A DNA stretch of 64,000 nt from Balanoglossus misakiensis (taxonomy: Eukaryota; Hemichordata), in assembly GCA_040954595.2 (NCBI GenBank), contig CM082584.2, positions 6,386,001-6,450,000 of the forward strand. The letters are read 5' to 3'. Positions 12,601-22,528 of the stretch are shown here, piece after piece. The notes under the pieces were generated by a model. It had not been told where the DNA came from and did no database searches. It was given only the letters and a program-made list of their open reading frames with translations. The translations under genes were made by a program, and so were the position numbers. Position 1 is the stretch's first letter. Every line of letters starts with the position of its first letter.

Positions 12601-15600
12601 GTGTCAGGTAACTATGGTAAGAATAGAAAAATAATGTTTAGTTTATATTAAGTATTCATATATTTTTAACAAATCTTTAGAGCATGTATTGCTGACAGAA
12701 CAGTTTCATATGGGAATTCGTTTTAATACAAAATTTCACACATCATTCAAAATATGTCAATCAAAAACTGTAAACCTTGGAAATGATAACATGAAAGTAG
12801 AGATCTTCATCACCAAGAATGGCGTTAAAGTTAACAAACACCAACACTTTTTCCTACAATTGTTTCAGTACTTACAAAAGAAGAGTTCTCAAAAGCTTCA
12901 AATCACCAATCAGTTGCTTGGTTTTGGTACCCTACAGGTTGAGAAAAATGTTGATACAGTTACATTTCCCTTGTAACAAGACAGTACTACAGAAACTAAT
13001 TCTATGAACATATCAATGTTGCACTTGATCTCAATATTCCCTCAATGTAATTTTGGATGGAGGGAGAAGCAATTGATGTGTGAATAGTGAAAAAATTCAC
13101 AAATCATGCAGTTTTGATTGGGTCAAAAAATTTGTACAAACGAATTACTGGTACTTGGTCAAAACTTCATACTACATATTTTAACTGAAATTTCTAATGT
13201 TTCATGTAGTTGACTTACCAGTTGATACCAAATTGGATCTAGCTGCAGCCTGATGATCTGTTCTAGTGACTTCTTGTTGATGGCATTTTCGACTGTTAGT
13301 TCATCTATTTCCAGCTGTGGTGAGAGATGAAAGGTCATGACCAGGTCAAAAGACTTTGGCTCAAATATTTAATTTTTGTCTGGGAAACTCCTCAGGAGTA
13401 CGAACATACATTTTATTTTTTTCACATTTTGACAAACGAAAATAAGATTTTATAAAACATTTTTATGAACAGTGATAGGCTATAACTTACACTGCGATTG
13501 CACTGTTTGATCTCCTTGACGACTGCATTCATGATATCCAATATGGCGGTCTGAATGGCTGTCATGGAGGTGCTCATAGGAATTCCCAACTCTATCACTT
13601 CTGGCTGACAGTGGAAAAGAAAAGATGGAAAAACAGATGAAATCAGAGTCGTTACAACGTGACTGTTCACCAAATCTATTACGATATATCCAACCAAAAC
13701 TATTTGTTTGACAAAATGAAATGCTTTTACACATTATTTTGATGTACACAAGTCAATACATTTTTTATTAAGAAGCACTTTGATGGAAGGGACTCAAAAC
13801 CAGATTTGCTTCAGGTGAAGATCTTCAGTACACAGAATGCTGGGGTTACAAAACTACTACGGATAGTTGGATGACACGAAGGCAACTTGAGAAATTCTCC
13901 ACCAACTCACCTTGTGTTTTTCCATACATGCATTCACCTCAGCATGGAATCTTTGAAACGAAATGAAAAGAAAGACTTTGTAAAGTTTAAAAACGTTGTG
14001 TGATACATACATGTACAGTATTGTATGCATCCAAAACTAAACTCTCACAGATTTTGCTCATAAATATCACTCAAGAAAACCATGTTTCAGAAACAAGAAA
14101 ACATCTGGACACCAATGTAATTTCCCTCCTCACCTAGGCCACAGATACAATTTCCTGACAAACAGGTTCTTCATGACTCTCTCCAAGTGACAGAGTCCCG
14201 AGGAGAAGCACTGGGGCTGGTCGGAGAACGCCTTGATGAATCCACTCCTGTTTTTCTGCCTGTACAGCCTCAGGATAAACGCCTCTTGACAGGAATCAAT
14301 GATTCTGTCGGAGGGGAAAAAAGGTTTTATTACCAATCCAGGTCATCTTTTCACCCTAAGGTTGATTGACAATTAATAAATTTATAATATAAAAAAATCA
14401 ATGTTTGCGAAATACAAAAGAGCCAAAATAGCGTGAAAATAAAATGTCGCGTAAATTATTTTTGAAGATAACGGATGCAGTGAATGAAATAAGAGAACGC
14501 GAAAATTAATACTCGCGAAACAGTGGCCTCTCTCGCTATCGCGAAAATTTCAACTCGTGAAAACAAAGTGTTTTACAGTATGCAAGTCAGCCAAATACCC
14601 GAGCTTCACTGAATTTAGGGCAGGCCACCATAATGCAAAACTTCTCTGGTGACAGAATTCACCATTTTTGCCAGATGCCAGCCCAAGGATCTGCACAACT
14701 TACCTGTGGGCTTTGTAGACCAGTATACCCGACACTAGATGAGTTGGTACTTTGTCAGTCAGCAAATCCATCACCAGGATTCTGGAGGTGATGAACAACA
14801 CTCCTCCTTCCAAGTACACAGATTGTCTGAAATCAAACAACCATACAGTACAATATTAGACTCAGACTCAGACTGCAACTCAAACACTGAACTTCCTAAG
14901 TGACTACAGTATTTGTTCCTGTCGCACCACATACTATATAGGACTATAATTCACCCTTTGACAAACTTCCATTGACTGAAGCAATCTGTCACAGTTTATG
15001 AATACAACACTGATTTCATGTGTTACAAGTTCCTCACCTGTCATTGGCATTGTATTCATTTGTGATCTGTTTAGGCAGATCCTCTACATCGCGGGTCGTC
15101 AACTCTTCCAAGAAATATTCCTGCAGAAAGAGCAGAGAAAGGAAATCAATGTTTTAGTCATACTGCATGAATCTGTGGATGCTGGTTTTTCAGTGAGCTC
15201 CATTTCTTCAGCTAGAGATGACTATGTAATATACAACACTGCATTGTTACTCTACACCAGGCTTACCTCATCATTTTGTGATGTATTCAACACAAGAACC
15301 AAATTCGATGGGTTGCAATATAGTTTCAGGAAATTGAGGAAAACCCTGTCCACGCCAAGACCCCTACATAAAATATGGACAAGAATTATATCACCATTAA
15401 ATTAATTAATAATGATTTGACAGGTTTATAAACGTAGAGTATAACCTGATTAGGGTACCATGTAGCCGTGGAAACAGGTATGGGGGGGGGGGGGTCTCAT
15501 TGATGGGGGAAATCAGCAGAGACCACGCCCCCAACATGCTGCGTTCAAAATTGTTCAGAAAGTCTTACAAAATTGCCCCCCCCCCCCCCCCCCCGGAACA

Positions 15601-15957
15601 GAAAGTCTATAGTACCGTAGATAGAGGTTTTCCCTGGTATATTGTATGTGGAAGACACATGCGACAAGCCGTTCACACACTATGCGAGGCAAAACATCGA
15701 GCTACGGTACTGCAGCTACTGTGGTACACATGTCACGTGTAGCAGCAGACAGCAAAACAGCTGACATAGCTGGAAGTAATAGAACTGTGCGCCTGCTAAA
15801 TTGGTTGGACTTGGCAAGTTCATTCAAACGTCACATGTACCTCTTATGTTGTTTGCCAGGTTTACTTCATTAAACCTCCTTACCTTGCCGTTATTAGCAG
15901 CCCATCTTCGTTGAAAGCATCAAGAAACATTTGGCTCTCATACTCGAGAAGCGCCAT
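3669..15957 (-). CDS. ERCC4: DNA repair endonuclease XPF, catalytic subunit of XPF-ERCC1
   Basis: Structure-specific 3'-flap nuclease of nucleotide excision and interstrand crosslink repair; it works in the nucleus with ERCC1. Exons, first to last: 15884-15957, 15267-15363, 15038-15120, 14704-14826, 14134-14304, 13911-13950, 13491-13604, 13219-13314, 12876-12931, 12558-12611, 12321-12390, 12102-12183, 11622-11708, 11146-11291, 10808-10939, 10535-10641, 10200-10293, 9886-10023, 9375-9497, 8854-8940, 8093-8266, 5541-5681, 4754-4896, 3669-3870. They join in phase to 877 codons plus TAG (human XPF is 916). Residues 1 to about 430 are the degenerate SF2 helicase-like region ([42 protein letters not shown]). 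Next comes a Lys/Glu-rich linker, then the ERCC4 nuclease with VGD at 659-661 and ERKSISD at 671-677, so the catalytic residues are present. The C-terminal tandem helix-hairpin-helix (KLPGINSKN onward) is the ERCC1-binding region. The start ATG opens MALLEYE, as in the family. Oddities: the intron after 5541 has a GC donor, and the donor after exon 14 (AAC|gtacga) is the least certain junction. Confidence 0.95.
3953..4309. mobile_element. TTAA foldback MITE, family A, copy 1
   Basis: A 357-bp near-perfect inverted repeat in the last XPF intron. It opens TTAAAGGGACAAAGTCTCTC and closes with the reverse complement GACTTTGTCCCTTTAA. The middle is palindromic too (AACTCGCCAAAATGAATAA facing its complement), so one strand can fold over almost its whole length. 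There is no transposase. TTAA at both ends fits piggyBac-type target duplication, which is an inference from the ends only. Two more copies are at 8300 and 51309. Confidence 0.88.
4471..4685. mobile_element. CG-rich TIR MITE, family B, copy 1
   Basis: A 215-bp element starting TACTGTAAACGGTTTATTTT and ending in the inverted form GTTTTACAGTA, with several internal TCGCG/CGCGA blocks. It shares the body motifs GATGCAGT, GAAATA and GAACGCGAAAATTA with copies near 14391 and 60980. It is non-autonomous and sits in the last XPF intron, 68 bases from exon 23. Confidence 0.82.
5535..5540 (-). promoter_or_regulatory. Non-canonical GC splice donor of XPF intron 22
   Basis: The XPF exon ending at 5541 (…CAGTTAAAG) is followed on the minus strand by gcaagt instead of gtaagt. 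Protein alignment across the junction (…ELFQQLK then the next exon) and the phase leave no alternative GT nearby. Apart from the second base, the donor fits the strong consensus, as is usual for GC-AG introns. Confidence 0.85.
5682..8092 (-). other. XPF intron 21 (2.4 kb)
   Basis: The largest XPF intron. It is AT-rich, and no exon, RNA gene or complete repeat is recognised in it. The short phrase ACTTGGCAG recurs at about 7867, 7965 and 8032, suggesting decayed repeat material near the 3-prime exon side. Confidence 0.7.
8300..8649. mobile_element. TTAA foldback MITE, family A, copy 2
   Basis: A 350-bp full-length foldback element with the same ends as the copy at 3953 (TTAAAGGGACAAAGTC … GACTTTGTCCCTTTAA) and the same palindromic centre. 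It lies in XPF intron 20. Its near end is only 33 bases upstream of the splice acceptor of exon 8093-8266, just outside the polypyrimidine tract. Confidence 0.9.
14391..14580. mobile_element. CG-rich TIR MITE, family B, copy 2 (left end lost)
   Basis: It matches the family-B body from the GCGAAATAC block through AGCCAAAATAGCGTGAAAAT to the right end GTGTTTTACAGTA. The first about 25 bases found in the copy at 60980 are missing or degraded, so the left boundary is approximate. It lies in XPF intron 4. Confidence 0.78.
15482..15594. repeat. G13 and C19 homopolymer pair
   Basis: A run of 13 G (15482-15494) and a run of 19 C (15576-15594) lie 81 bases apart in XPF intron 1. They are complementary and could pair. 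Homopolymers this long are also sites of sequencing and assembly error, so the exact lengths should be treated with care. Confidence 0.8.
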
Positions 15958-16878
15958 TTTGGTACCCTTAAGTACGTGTAAATACATGTAGTTTGGAAAC
16001 CATACTCCCTAAGAGTACCATCATTGTTAGTCCCGCAGTACACACATTGATTTATATTGTCCATTGTAAAACTGCACAAGCATTTTGTATTCTGAAGTTG
16101 GTTGTAGCATAGACAGTAGAACACTGTACAACAAGACTTTCATAGAACATTCATTGATGTGTTTTTCAATACAACAGAGTTCAATGACAATCCACGTACG
16201 TTCAATTTCTTATTTATTTTTATTTTCTATTTTTTGCACATTTGAAGTACATGTAGATTTCATTTGTGCCATCCATTATAATCGTTTTCGAAGTCCAAGT
16301 AAAATTTTCTATTGAAGTACATCTGTATGTTTTCTCATTTTTCTGATAAAATTGTGATGTCCCTTTTTTCAAAAGCCAGACAATTCTGGTTTTTCAAGCA
16401 GCTAAAAGGACAATTCTGATTGGCAGATTGCTCCCTGACCTCACAATTCAGATACTGAACAGCCAACTGGGTGATGCCTTTTTAAATATGTATAAATTTT
16501 ACATAAATACTTTTCTTCTCGCAAAGCCAAGAAATACCATCACTCTTGTGGCAAGTCACCGTTCAAATGAATGTCATAATCCATGTTTCAGTCTTGTTTT
16601 ATTTTAAGCATCATTTTTCCACTTTTTGAACATCAAAAATGACAAAAAGTAATAGCCAGTACAAATATGCAAGACAGAAATGCACGCAATGGTCAATGTA
16701 CAAGTACTTCTGTGAGATGTTCTTTGAATATATCAGGTAAAATATTCAAAGCCAAGTACATTCTTGCATACAAGCCTTGTGTGTGCAACATAAATAAAGG
16801 GGCCAAATATCAGCAATCTTGTCAACAAGAGCTATTCAGAGTTAAAATTAGCCACTGTGAAGTTCTGATAATCCTGTC
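15958..16878 (-). other. FARSA-ERCC4 intergenic region
   Basis: About 0.9 kb between the FARSA stop and the XPF start; both genes are on the minus strand. It should hold the FARSA 3' UTR and the XPF promoter and 5' UTR. A minus-strand AATAAA at 16598-16603, about 280 bases after the FARSA stop, is a candidate poly(A) signal. I see no TATA box or recognised repeat next to the XPF start. Confidence 0.5.
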
Positions 16879-19800
16879 CTATTTATCGAGTCTGCATACT
16901 GGATTATTTTGCACCATGTGAAGATCCACTTTGTGACCGACGAGATCTCTGATGTTGTTCAGCTTGTACTTGATCATGGTTGGTCTGCAAAGTAAAGATG
17001 AAGAGAGACAGTAATATTAGATCAATAGAGACATCAATGAAATTTAGGATTTTTTATTAATTTTATCTATACAGTTTTATTATACTAATTATCTATTTTT
17101 GTTAATATTATTATGTTTCTAACTGCATTCATTGTATTTGATTTCATTCCGAGCTCAACACCTGGCTATGTTGCCAGCCAAACAAAGGTCAGAGGTCACC
17201 CTCTGTCAATCAACTCACCTTTCTAGTGACAGTCCCCACGCTATGACAGTCACATCTTCCGGCAGTCCCATGGGAAGCAGCATCTCCGGCCGGAAGATTC
17301 CCGAGTTGCCCACTTCCACCCATTTTTTCAGACCCTCGTGATAGCTGAACACCTCCATGCTGGGCTCAGTGTAGGGGTTGTAGGCGGGCTTGAAACGCAA
17401 TTTCTCAATGCCTGGTGGAAGGAAAAGTAGGATTTCAGAATATTTCTCCAAGAATTCGATGGACAGTGTAGCTTCCTAGGCTCTACATTCCATACAATGA
17501 ATTTTTCTTTTAAGTGTTAAAAATGTTGCTTTGATAATCAAATTATGTCTGACATAGTCTCAGTGGACCTAACCATTACTTTCATTGACATTGTAGTCTC
17601 AGTGGACCTAACCATATCTTTCATTTCTATTACAATAGAACAAAGTTTCTGATAGGCTTAACATTTCCAAAGTATGCTGAAAGAAAAACTAAATCAACCA
17701 ATCAAGGAGAGAGGTACGACAAATGATCCGAATACCTAATTTTTTGAAGAAAGAATGTAAAACAGTATGCTAAACGAGAAACTAAACCAACCAATCAAGG
17801 AGAGAGGTACGACAAATGGTCCGAATACCTAATTTTTTGAAGAAAGAATGTAGAACGCCGATGAGATGACCGAGCGTCAAGCCCCGGTCGGCCACCACGC
17901 CCTCGATCTGGTGGAATTCGGCCAGATGCGTGGCGTCCAGCGACTCGTTGCGGAAGACCCTGTCGATGGAGAAGAACTTGGCCGGCTGGAACGGCTTCTG
18001 TGCCAGCTTGTAGAGCATCCTGGCGCTGACCGCCGTCGTGTGCGTGCGCAAGATGTTCTTTCTCGCCTCTTCGATCTTCCACTCGCACATGTACCTGTGT
18101 GGTCACAAGATAGACATGATTTTGCATGAAAATATTTCAATGTAAATTCTGCATTTGCAAGTACATGTACAGTATTTCTACACTCATTGCTGGTGCAATT
18201 ATGGCACACTGCACGAGTCTATACTTTTTTTTCTCTTTTCACTCAAAACATGGCACTAAATATTGCATTGACCCACTCAAACAAGCCACAATACACTAAT
18301 GTTACGCATATATAAGTAGTCAGCCTTCTCAAGATGCAAAATAACTTTATATTACATTTCATTTATTATGGTTACTTTACAGACACTTGAATGCTGTATG
18401 TGGCACTCTATATTAATACAATAACGGTGTGGTTATAGAGATTACATGTTATGCATACAATGAACATTATTGCACGACTGCCAAACTGTCAAAACAAATG
18501 AGAACTTTGAAATAATAGATCTGAAAATGAATACATTATATCTCTTACCCTTTAGAGCCGTAACCACCCTCTGAGTGAACCTTTTTAACTCTCTCCAGAT
18601 AATCCATGGGAAATTCATGTGCATTCATTGGATCTGTCACAGAAAACAAGTAAGCGCCATTAGCATTTGTAGGCATCTATTCCCGGTCAGCTGTTATCCA
18701 AGTGGGTGTGTGTAATTCTTAACATGGATGTCTCTCATCAGTTCCCATAAACACAGCATTCATTTGTTATCAAAAATGACACTGTGGTTTTTTAAGCGCA
18801 TACAAGCAATGCTGACAAGCATGGATTACTGGATATGTTAGCATGTTGTTTGGAGTAGAACAAGAAATCGCAGTTACAGCTAAATGTCCCTTTAATGTCT
18901 GCTGGAAATAGTTGACTTGAAGGGTAGCTGACACTGACCTTGCACAAAGAATGTGTCGTGCGAATCCCTGGCAGGATGCTGCTGTGGCTGGAATAAAGCG
19001 TCAAAATTCCAGAAAGAGCTCTCTACAAAGTTGTTGGTTGGCATTTCTGTGAATCTGTACATAAAGAAAGGAAAAGAGACACTGTTTGAACTACATTCAA
19101 TTAAGCTTCAACAATGTGACGATTTAACATTCGGCCATTTTCGTAGCACAGTCGAGAATTGACGGAATGGCTGCAACTTTGACTTACCCTAACTCGAGGA
19201 AAATCTGCCTGAATTCTGTGCGCACTTTTTGCAGAGGGTGAAGGTGTCCGCCCGACGGTGGCACTCCCATGGCATCAAAGTTGAGACTTTTGAATTTGTG
19301 CGTTTTCCAGGAACCACTGAAAAATAACCACAAGAGGCGTGATAAGTGTATGTGTACATCAATCTTGCAGCTTATATGACTCAGAGTGCAAAATAAATAT
19401 TTACAAAGTAGATTTGACTCTACCAGGTTAAAAAATAGGATATTGGGCAGTAAACATTTAACATGTTTTTTTTCCCCCTTAAATGGTTCAATCACGACAG
19501 AAACCACAGATTTTATTCAAAGTGTAAGTATTCTAAAGCAAAAATTTTACGGTTACAAAAAATTTGTAAAATCAGAACTTACCTGGTGATCATTTCCGGT
19601 GTCAGATCTGCTTCTTGTCGACTAATCTCTGTGCTAAATTCACTGCCTTTGCTGACAGCATAATATTTTACAGTCCTGCAACAAAAGAAACATTCTCAGT
19701 GTCAGCATACAATAAAAGATTCCGATTTCTCTCTCAATACTCTTAGCAAAACATTCTCAAGGAAAATCTACTTCCATTGGAGTGAATCCATTCATTTTTA

Positions 19801-21500
19801 CTTGGACATTTGAATAATTTAGCCACATGAAATAATCTTTATGTTTATTTACACTTCTGAAACAAGTTTTCTCTTTTAATTTAGCCACATGAAATAATCT
19901 TTATGTTTACTTACACTTCTGAAACAAGGTTTCTCTTTTAATTTAGCCACATGAAATAATCTTTATGTTTACTTACACTTCTGAAACAAGTTTTCTCTTT
20001 TAATTTAGCCACATGAAATAATCTTCATGTTTACTTACACTTCTGAAACAAGTTTCCTCTTCTTGTATTCTGCTTTTTCTCTGTCGCTAATTTGATCGTC
20101 TCCCAGACTAAGTTTCTTCAGCTGTTCCTGTACTTTGTCCACAATGGTGTCTGTCTGTGAAATGGAACCAGAAAGCACGGCACTGGATGAAATTACCCAA
20201 TTTAATTAATGGGGATGGAGTAAAACCATGGTGACCACGGATTTAGTCAGTAATTCACGAGGTCAAGGGTCAACAATGCACTAAGGTGATTGGTTAGTTA
20301 CCTTCCTCTTGACCCTGGGTCCACCTTCGGCGCTTTTATCCACAACAAGCCATTGTGCCGACATGGCCTTGCTGAAGCCTACTTTTGCATTGGGAATTAA
20401 TTTCTGTGAAGTAAAATTAAATTAAGAACCTGTATTTATTTACATTCGCCGTCAACCTTCACAGTGCTGAAAACCACATATATGAAATGAGATGGTTCTG
20501 TTTTAGCCCAGTGGGGTTAAATCCTCCCAAGTACATACAACCAACTTGATCAAATTACTCAATTAATGACAAATTTGGTGTGTCATTTATGCATAAAGAC
20601 CTTTCCATGTAGGCATGCACTTCACATATACTGATACCACTTATAGAGATTTCCCAGGATTCTCACACCGACTCAAAATCTCACATGCATGCACAATATG
20701 GACACTACCGATTGTAAGATATAACCATACCATTAGGTCTGCCTGAAGTATTCCTGCATCAGAAGGAACTGCTTGATATATGACAGCTTCTGGACTTCCA
20801 TTGGCTACAGCAGATCTGCCTTCTTCTGACAGTTCCCACTTCTTGTAACTTTTTTGTTCAGCATTGATAAGCTGTAAAATTGTGGAAAGGAACAACAGGA
20901 GATGTGTGATACGTACACAGTAGTCTATTTTCAGAGAATTGTTTACATCTTATTTATGAAGCAAGCTGAAATCACCCTTTTCATTTGATTACAGTCCGCA
21001 CAGACTCTGATTTGTTTGTTCTGCTTTTTGTTTTGTTTATATTTTCAGCTCTGTCGCCCCGACCGGCTTTCTGGGGTGAACGTAATAGACACGCCCTCTA
21101 TTGCATCAGTCGTTGATCATAACCAGTGAAAGCCATGACACAAGGACAACATGGTAACAGATTGCGAAGTATAGACGGATGTCCACTGCAAGATACGCTA
21201 CGTGGAGCGATCACGCGAAATCTAGTTGTATTATGTGCAGTTTAAAAAGACAAATCACAGGCGAAGTAGACCAAACATCGCGAAAGATGGGTTTCTTACG
21301 TTTCCTAACGACTGCAGGCTTTTCACAGCGCCGACAATTTGCTGGTGGTCCGCATCCAGACGTTTGGCTAATTCTTCTGTTGTCAGGTTTTCGTCTTTCT
21401 TGATTTCTTGTAATATTCTCTCTCCAAGACCGTCACCAGTCTTACTTCCCGTGTGCTTGGCGTCCTTACCAGGTTGGTTCGATTTCGTCATTTTTTTCAT
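16879..21500 (-). CDS. FARSA: Cytosolic phenylalanyl-tRNA synthetase alpha subunit
   Basis: Catalytic subunit of the cytosolic alpha2-beta2 PheRS, which charges tRNA-Phe. Exons: 21300-21500, 20731-20871, 20302-20403, 20039-20154, 19583-19675, 19188-19316, 18939-19054, 18549-18633, 17829-18094, 17219-17411, 16879-16984. They join in phase to 515 codons plus TAG (human 508). The N-terminus is the winged-helix tRNA-binding region ([20 protein letters not shown]). The class II core follows: [12 protein letters not shown], the motif-2 region with [10 protein letters not shown] at about 369-378 and [12 protein letters not shown], the Phe pocket ([15 protein letters not shown]) and motif 3 ending GLSLER near 481. 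All expected core segments are present. Two in-frame ATGs (21500 and 21491) could start translation; the upstream one is used here. The gene diverges from the membrane-protein gene at 22529. Tandem repeats in introns 4 and 9 copy their own splice donors. Confidence 0.96.
17557..17613. repeat. Short direct repeat, about 37-bp period
   Basis: The phrase GTCTCAGTGGACCTAACCAT occurs twice in FARSA intron 9, 37 bases apart, next to the 93-bp tandem duplication. Confidence 0.8.
17671..17856. repeat. 93-bp tandem duplication spanning a FARSA splice donor
   Basis: Two head-to-tail copies, 17671-17763 and 17764-17856, differ at only a few positions. The second copy contains the last about 28 coding bases of the 266-base FARSA exon (encoding SFFKKLG) and its GT donor at 17828-17827. 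The first copy carries the same exon tail and donor again, 93 bases deeper in the intron. Use of the copied donor would add intronic codons and reach an in-frame stop at 17782. Confidence 0.93.
18795..18895. mobile_element. Fragment of a TTAA-ended repeat
   Basis: This stretch ends CAGTTACAGCTAAATGTCCCTTTAA and contains TGGAGTAGAACAAGAAA. Both phrases recur in the same order near 58384-58460. That suggests a third dispersed family sharing a TGTCCCTTTAA terminus. The other end is not defined in either copy. Confidence 0.5.
19803..20051. repeat. 62-bp minisatellite built from a FARSA exon end
   Basis: About four 62-bp units with the phrase ACACTTCTGAAACAAG at 19851, 19913, 19975 and 20037. The unit nearest the gene includes the end of the 116-base FARSA exon (encoding KLVSEV) and its donor gtaagt. 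The other units repeat exon tail plus donor at 19977, 19915 and, weakened to gtaaat, 19853. Reading through the real donor gives an immediate TAA stop. Confidence 0.93.
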
Positions 21501-22528
21501 GTTTTCTCACCAACCTTCTCCCTCAGCTGATTCAAGTCAGGCCAATGCATGAAATCCACATGTGTAAGAGCGCCACCAACCCAAATCCCGCATATATCTT
21601 TCGATCTCGCGAGATCATAAATAGCAATTTTCTTTCGTACTCATTGCTTTCGGGTTTTAACACTTTGAAATCAACCGTGAATTAAGAATACACCTATAAA
21701 TAAATAAAAACTATCCAGTCATCAGATGTACGTGACTTTTAACAGATTTTATTCAAAAGGTTATCTTCTGTTGCCTTGGTGAAGAGGAAGACGCCATGAC
21801 ACCTATGACGTAAAAGGTCAGCCTTCAAGAAATCAACAGGTCTTGACTTCTCAGTTCGAAGACGTTGAAAATGTAGATCTTTGGCTACAGATCTTAGTCG
21901 ATTATCAAATGACACGGTGGGTTATAATCTTTGATTACTATTATTTCTGTTCCTGGTGCCGTAAAATTGTGGAATTCCGAATAAGTGGCTGTGCGCACGT
22001 AAAAATGATTTTGAAACTGAAGCAAGTTGTAAGTGATTGTGTTGGCCTGGAATGTCGAGCAGTTTTTGGAGAACATCTGTCCTAGAAATCTTATTAAACT
22101 GTAGTATATGAGAGATGAAAATGTACGCTGGAATTATAGCTTGTTGGTTCATTGGATCTGTAAATGTAATGTAACGAAACCAATTTTGTCAGAATCCGTG
22201 TTTGTCATCATGCTTGTTATACATAAGTACAGGAGGAAGTGGCTAAGAAAGTAGTAAGATCATCCGGGTATTAAAACGTGCACCACCACCTAAATCTTCT
22301 GGGTTTAAACTTTATATCTTTGAAAAGAAGTTTGCTTGTTTGTTGGTTGTTGCCTTGAAAGGAAAATGGTCAACATTTGCAAAGCTCTCATTCTTGAACA
22401 TAAAAAGGGATCATGAAAAGTTTTGGATTTGTGCAATTCTACACAACCTAAATTTTCTATATATTTATATAATTTATTCTTGACATTTCAGCTAATAAGT
22501 GAACTGCGATTAATATCCAGCCACCACC
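21501..22528. promoter_or_regulatory. Divergent promoter region, FARSA and nine-TM gene
   Basis: 1,028 bases between two start codons facing away from each other. TCTCGCGAGA lies 105 bases upstream of the FARSA start. On the plus-strand side a pyrimidine-rich tract and TTTCAG end at 22491, which could be the acceptor of a 5'-UTR intron before the ATG at 22529. No clear TATA box is placed for either gene. Confidence 0.6.
21605..21614. promoter_or_regulatory. TCTCGCGAGA palindromic promoter motif
   Basis: An exact 10-base TCTCGCGAGA within ATCTCGCGAGATC. In vertebrates this motif marks promoters of many housekeeping genes, often bidirectional, and is bound by BANP. Its position 105 bases upstream of FARSA fits that role; that the same system works in this animal is inference. 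Confidence 0.7.

Noticed and set aside
17795-18209. Two minus-strand frames of 110 codons each
   Set aside because: Alternative frames of the GC-rich FARSA exon; the frame matching PheRS is a different one.
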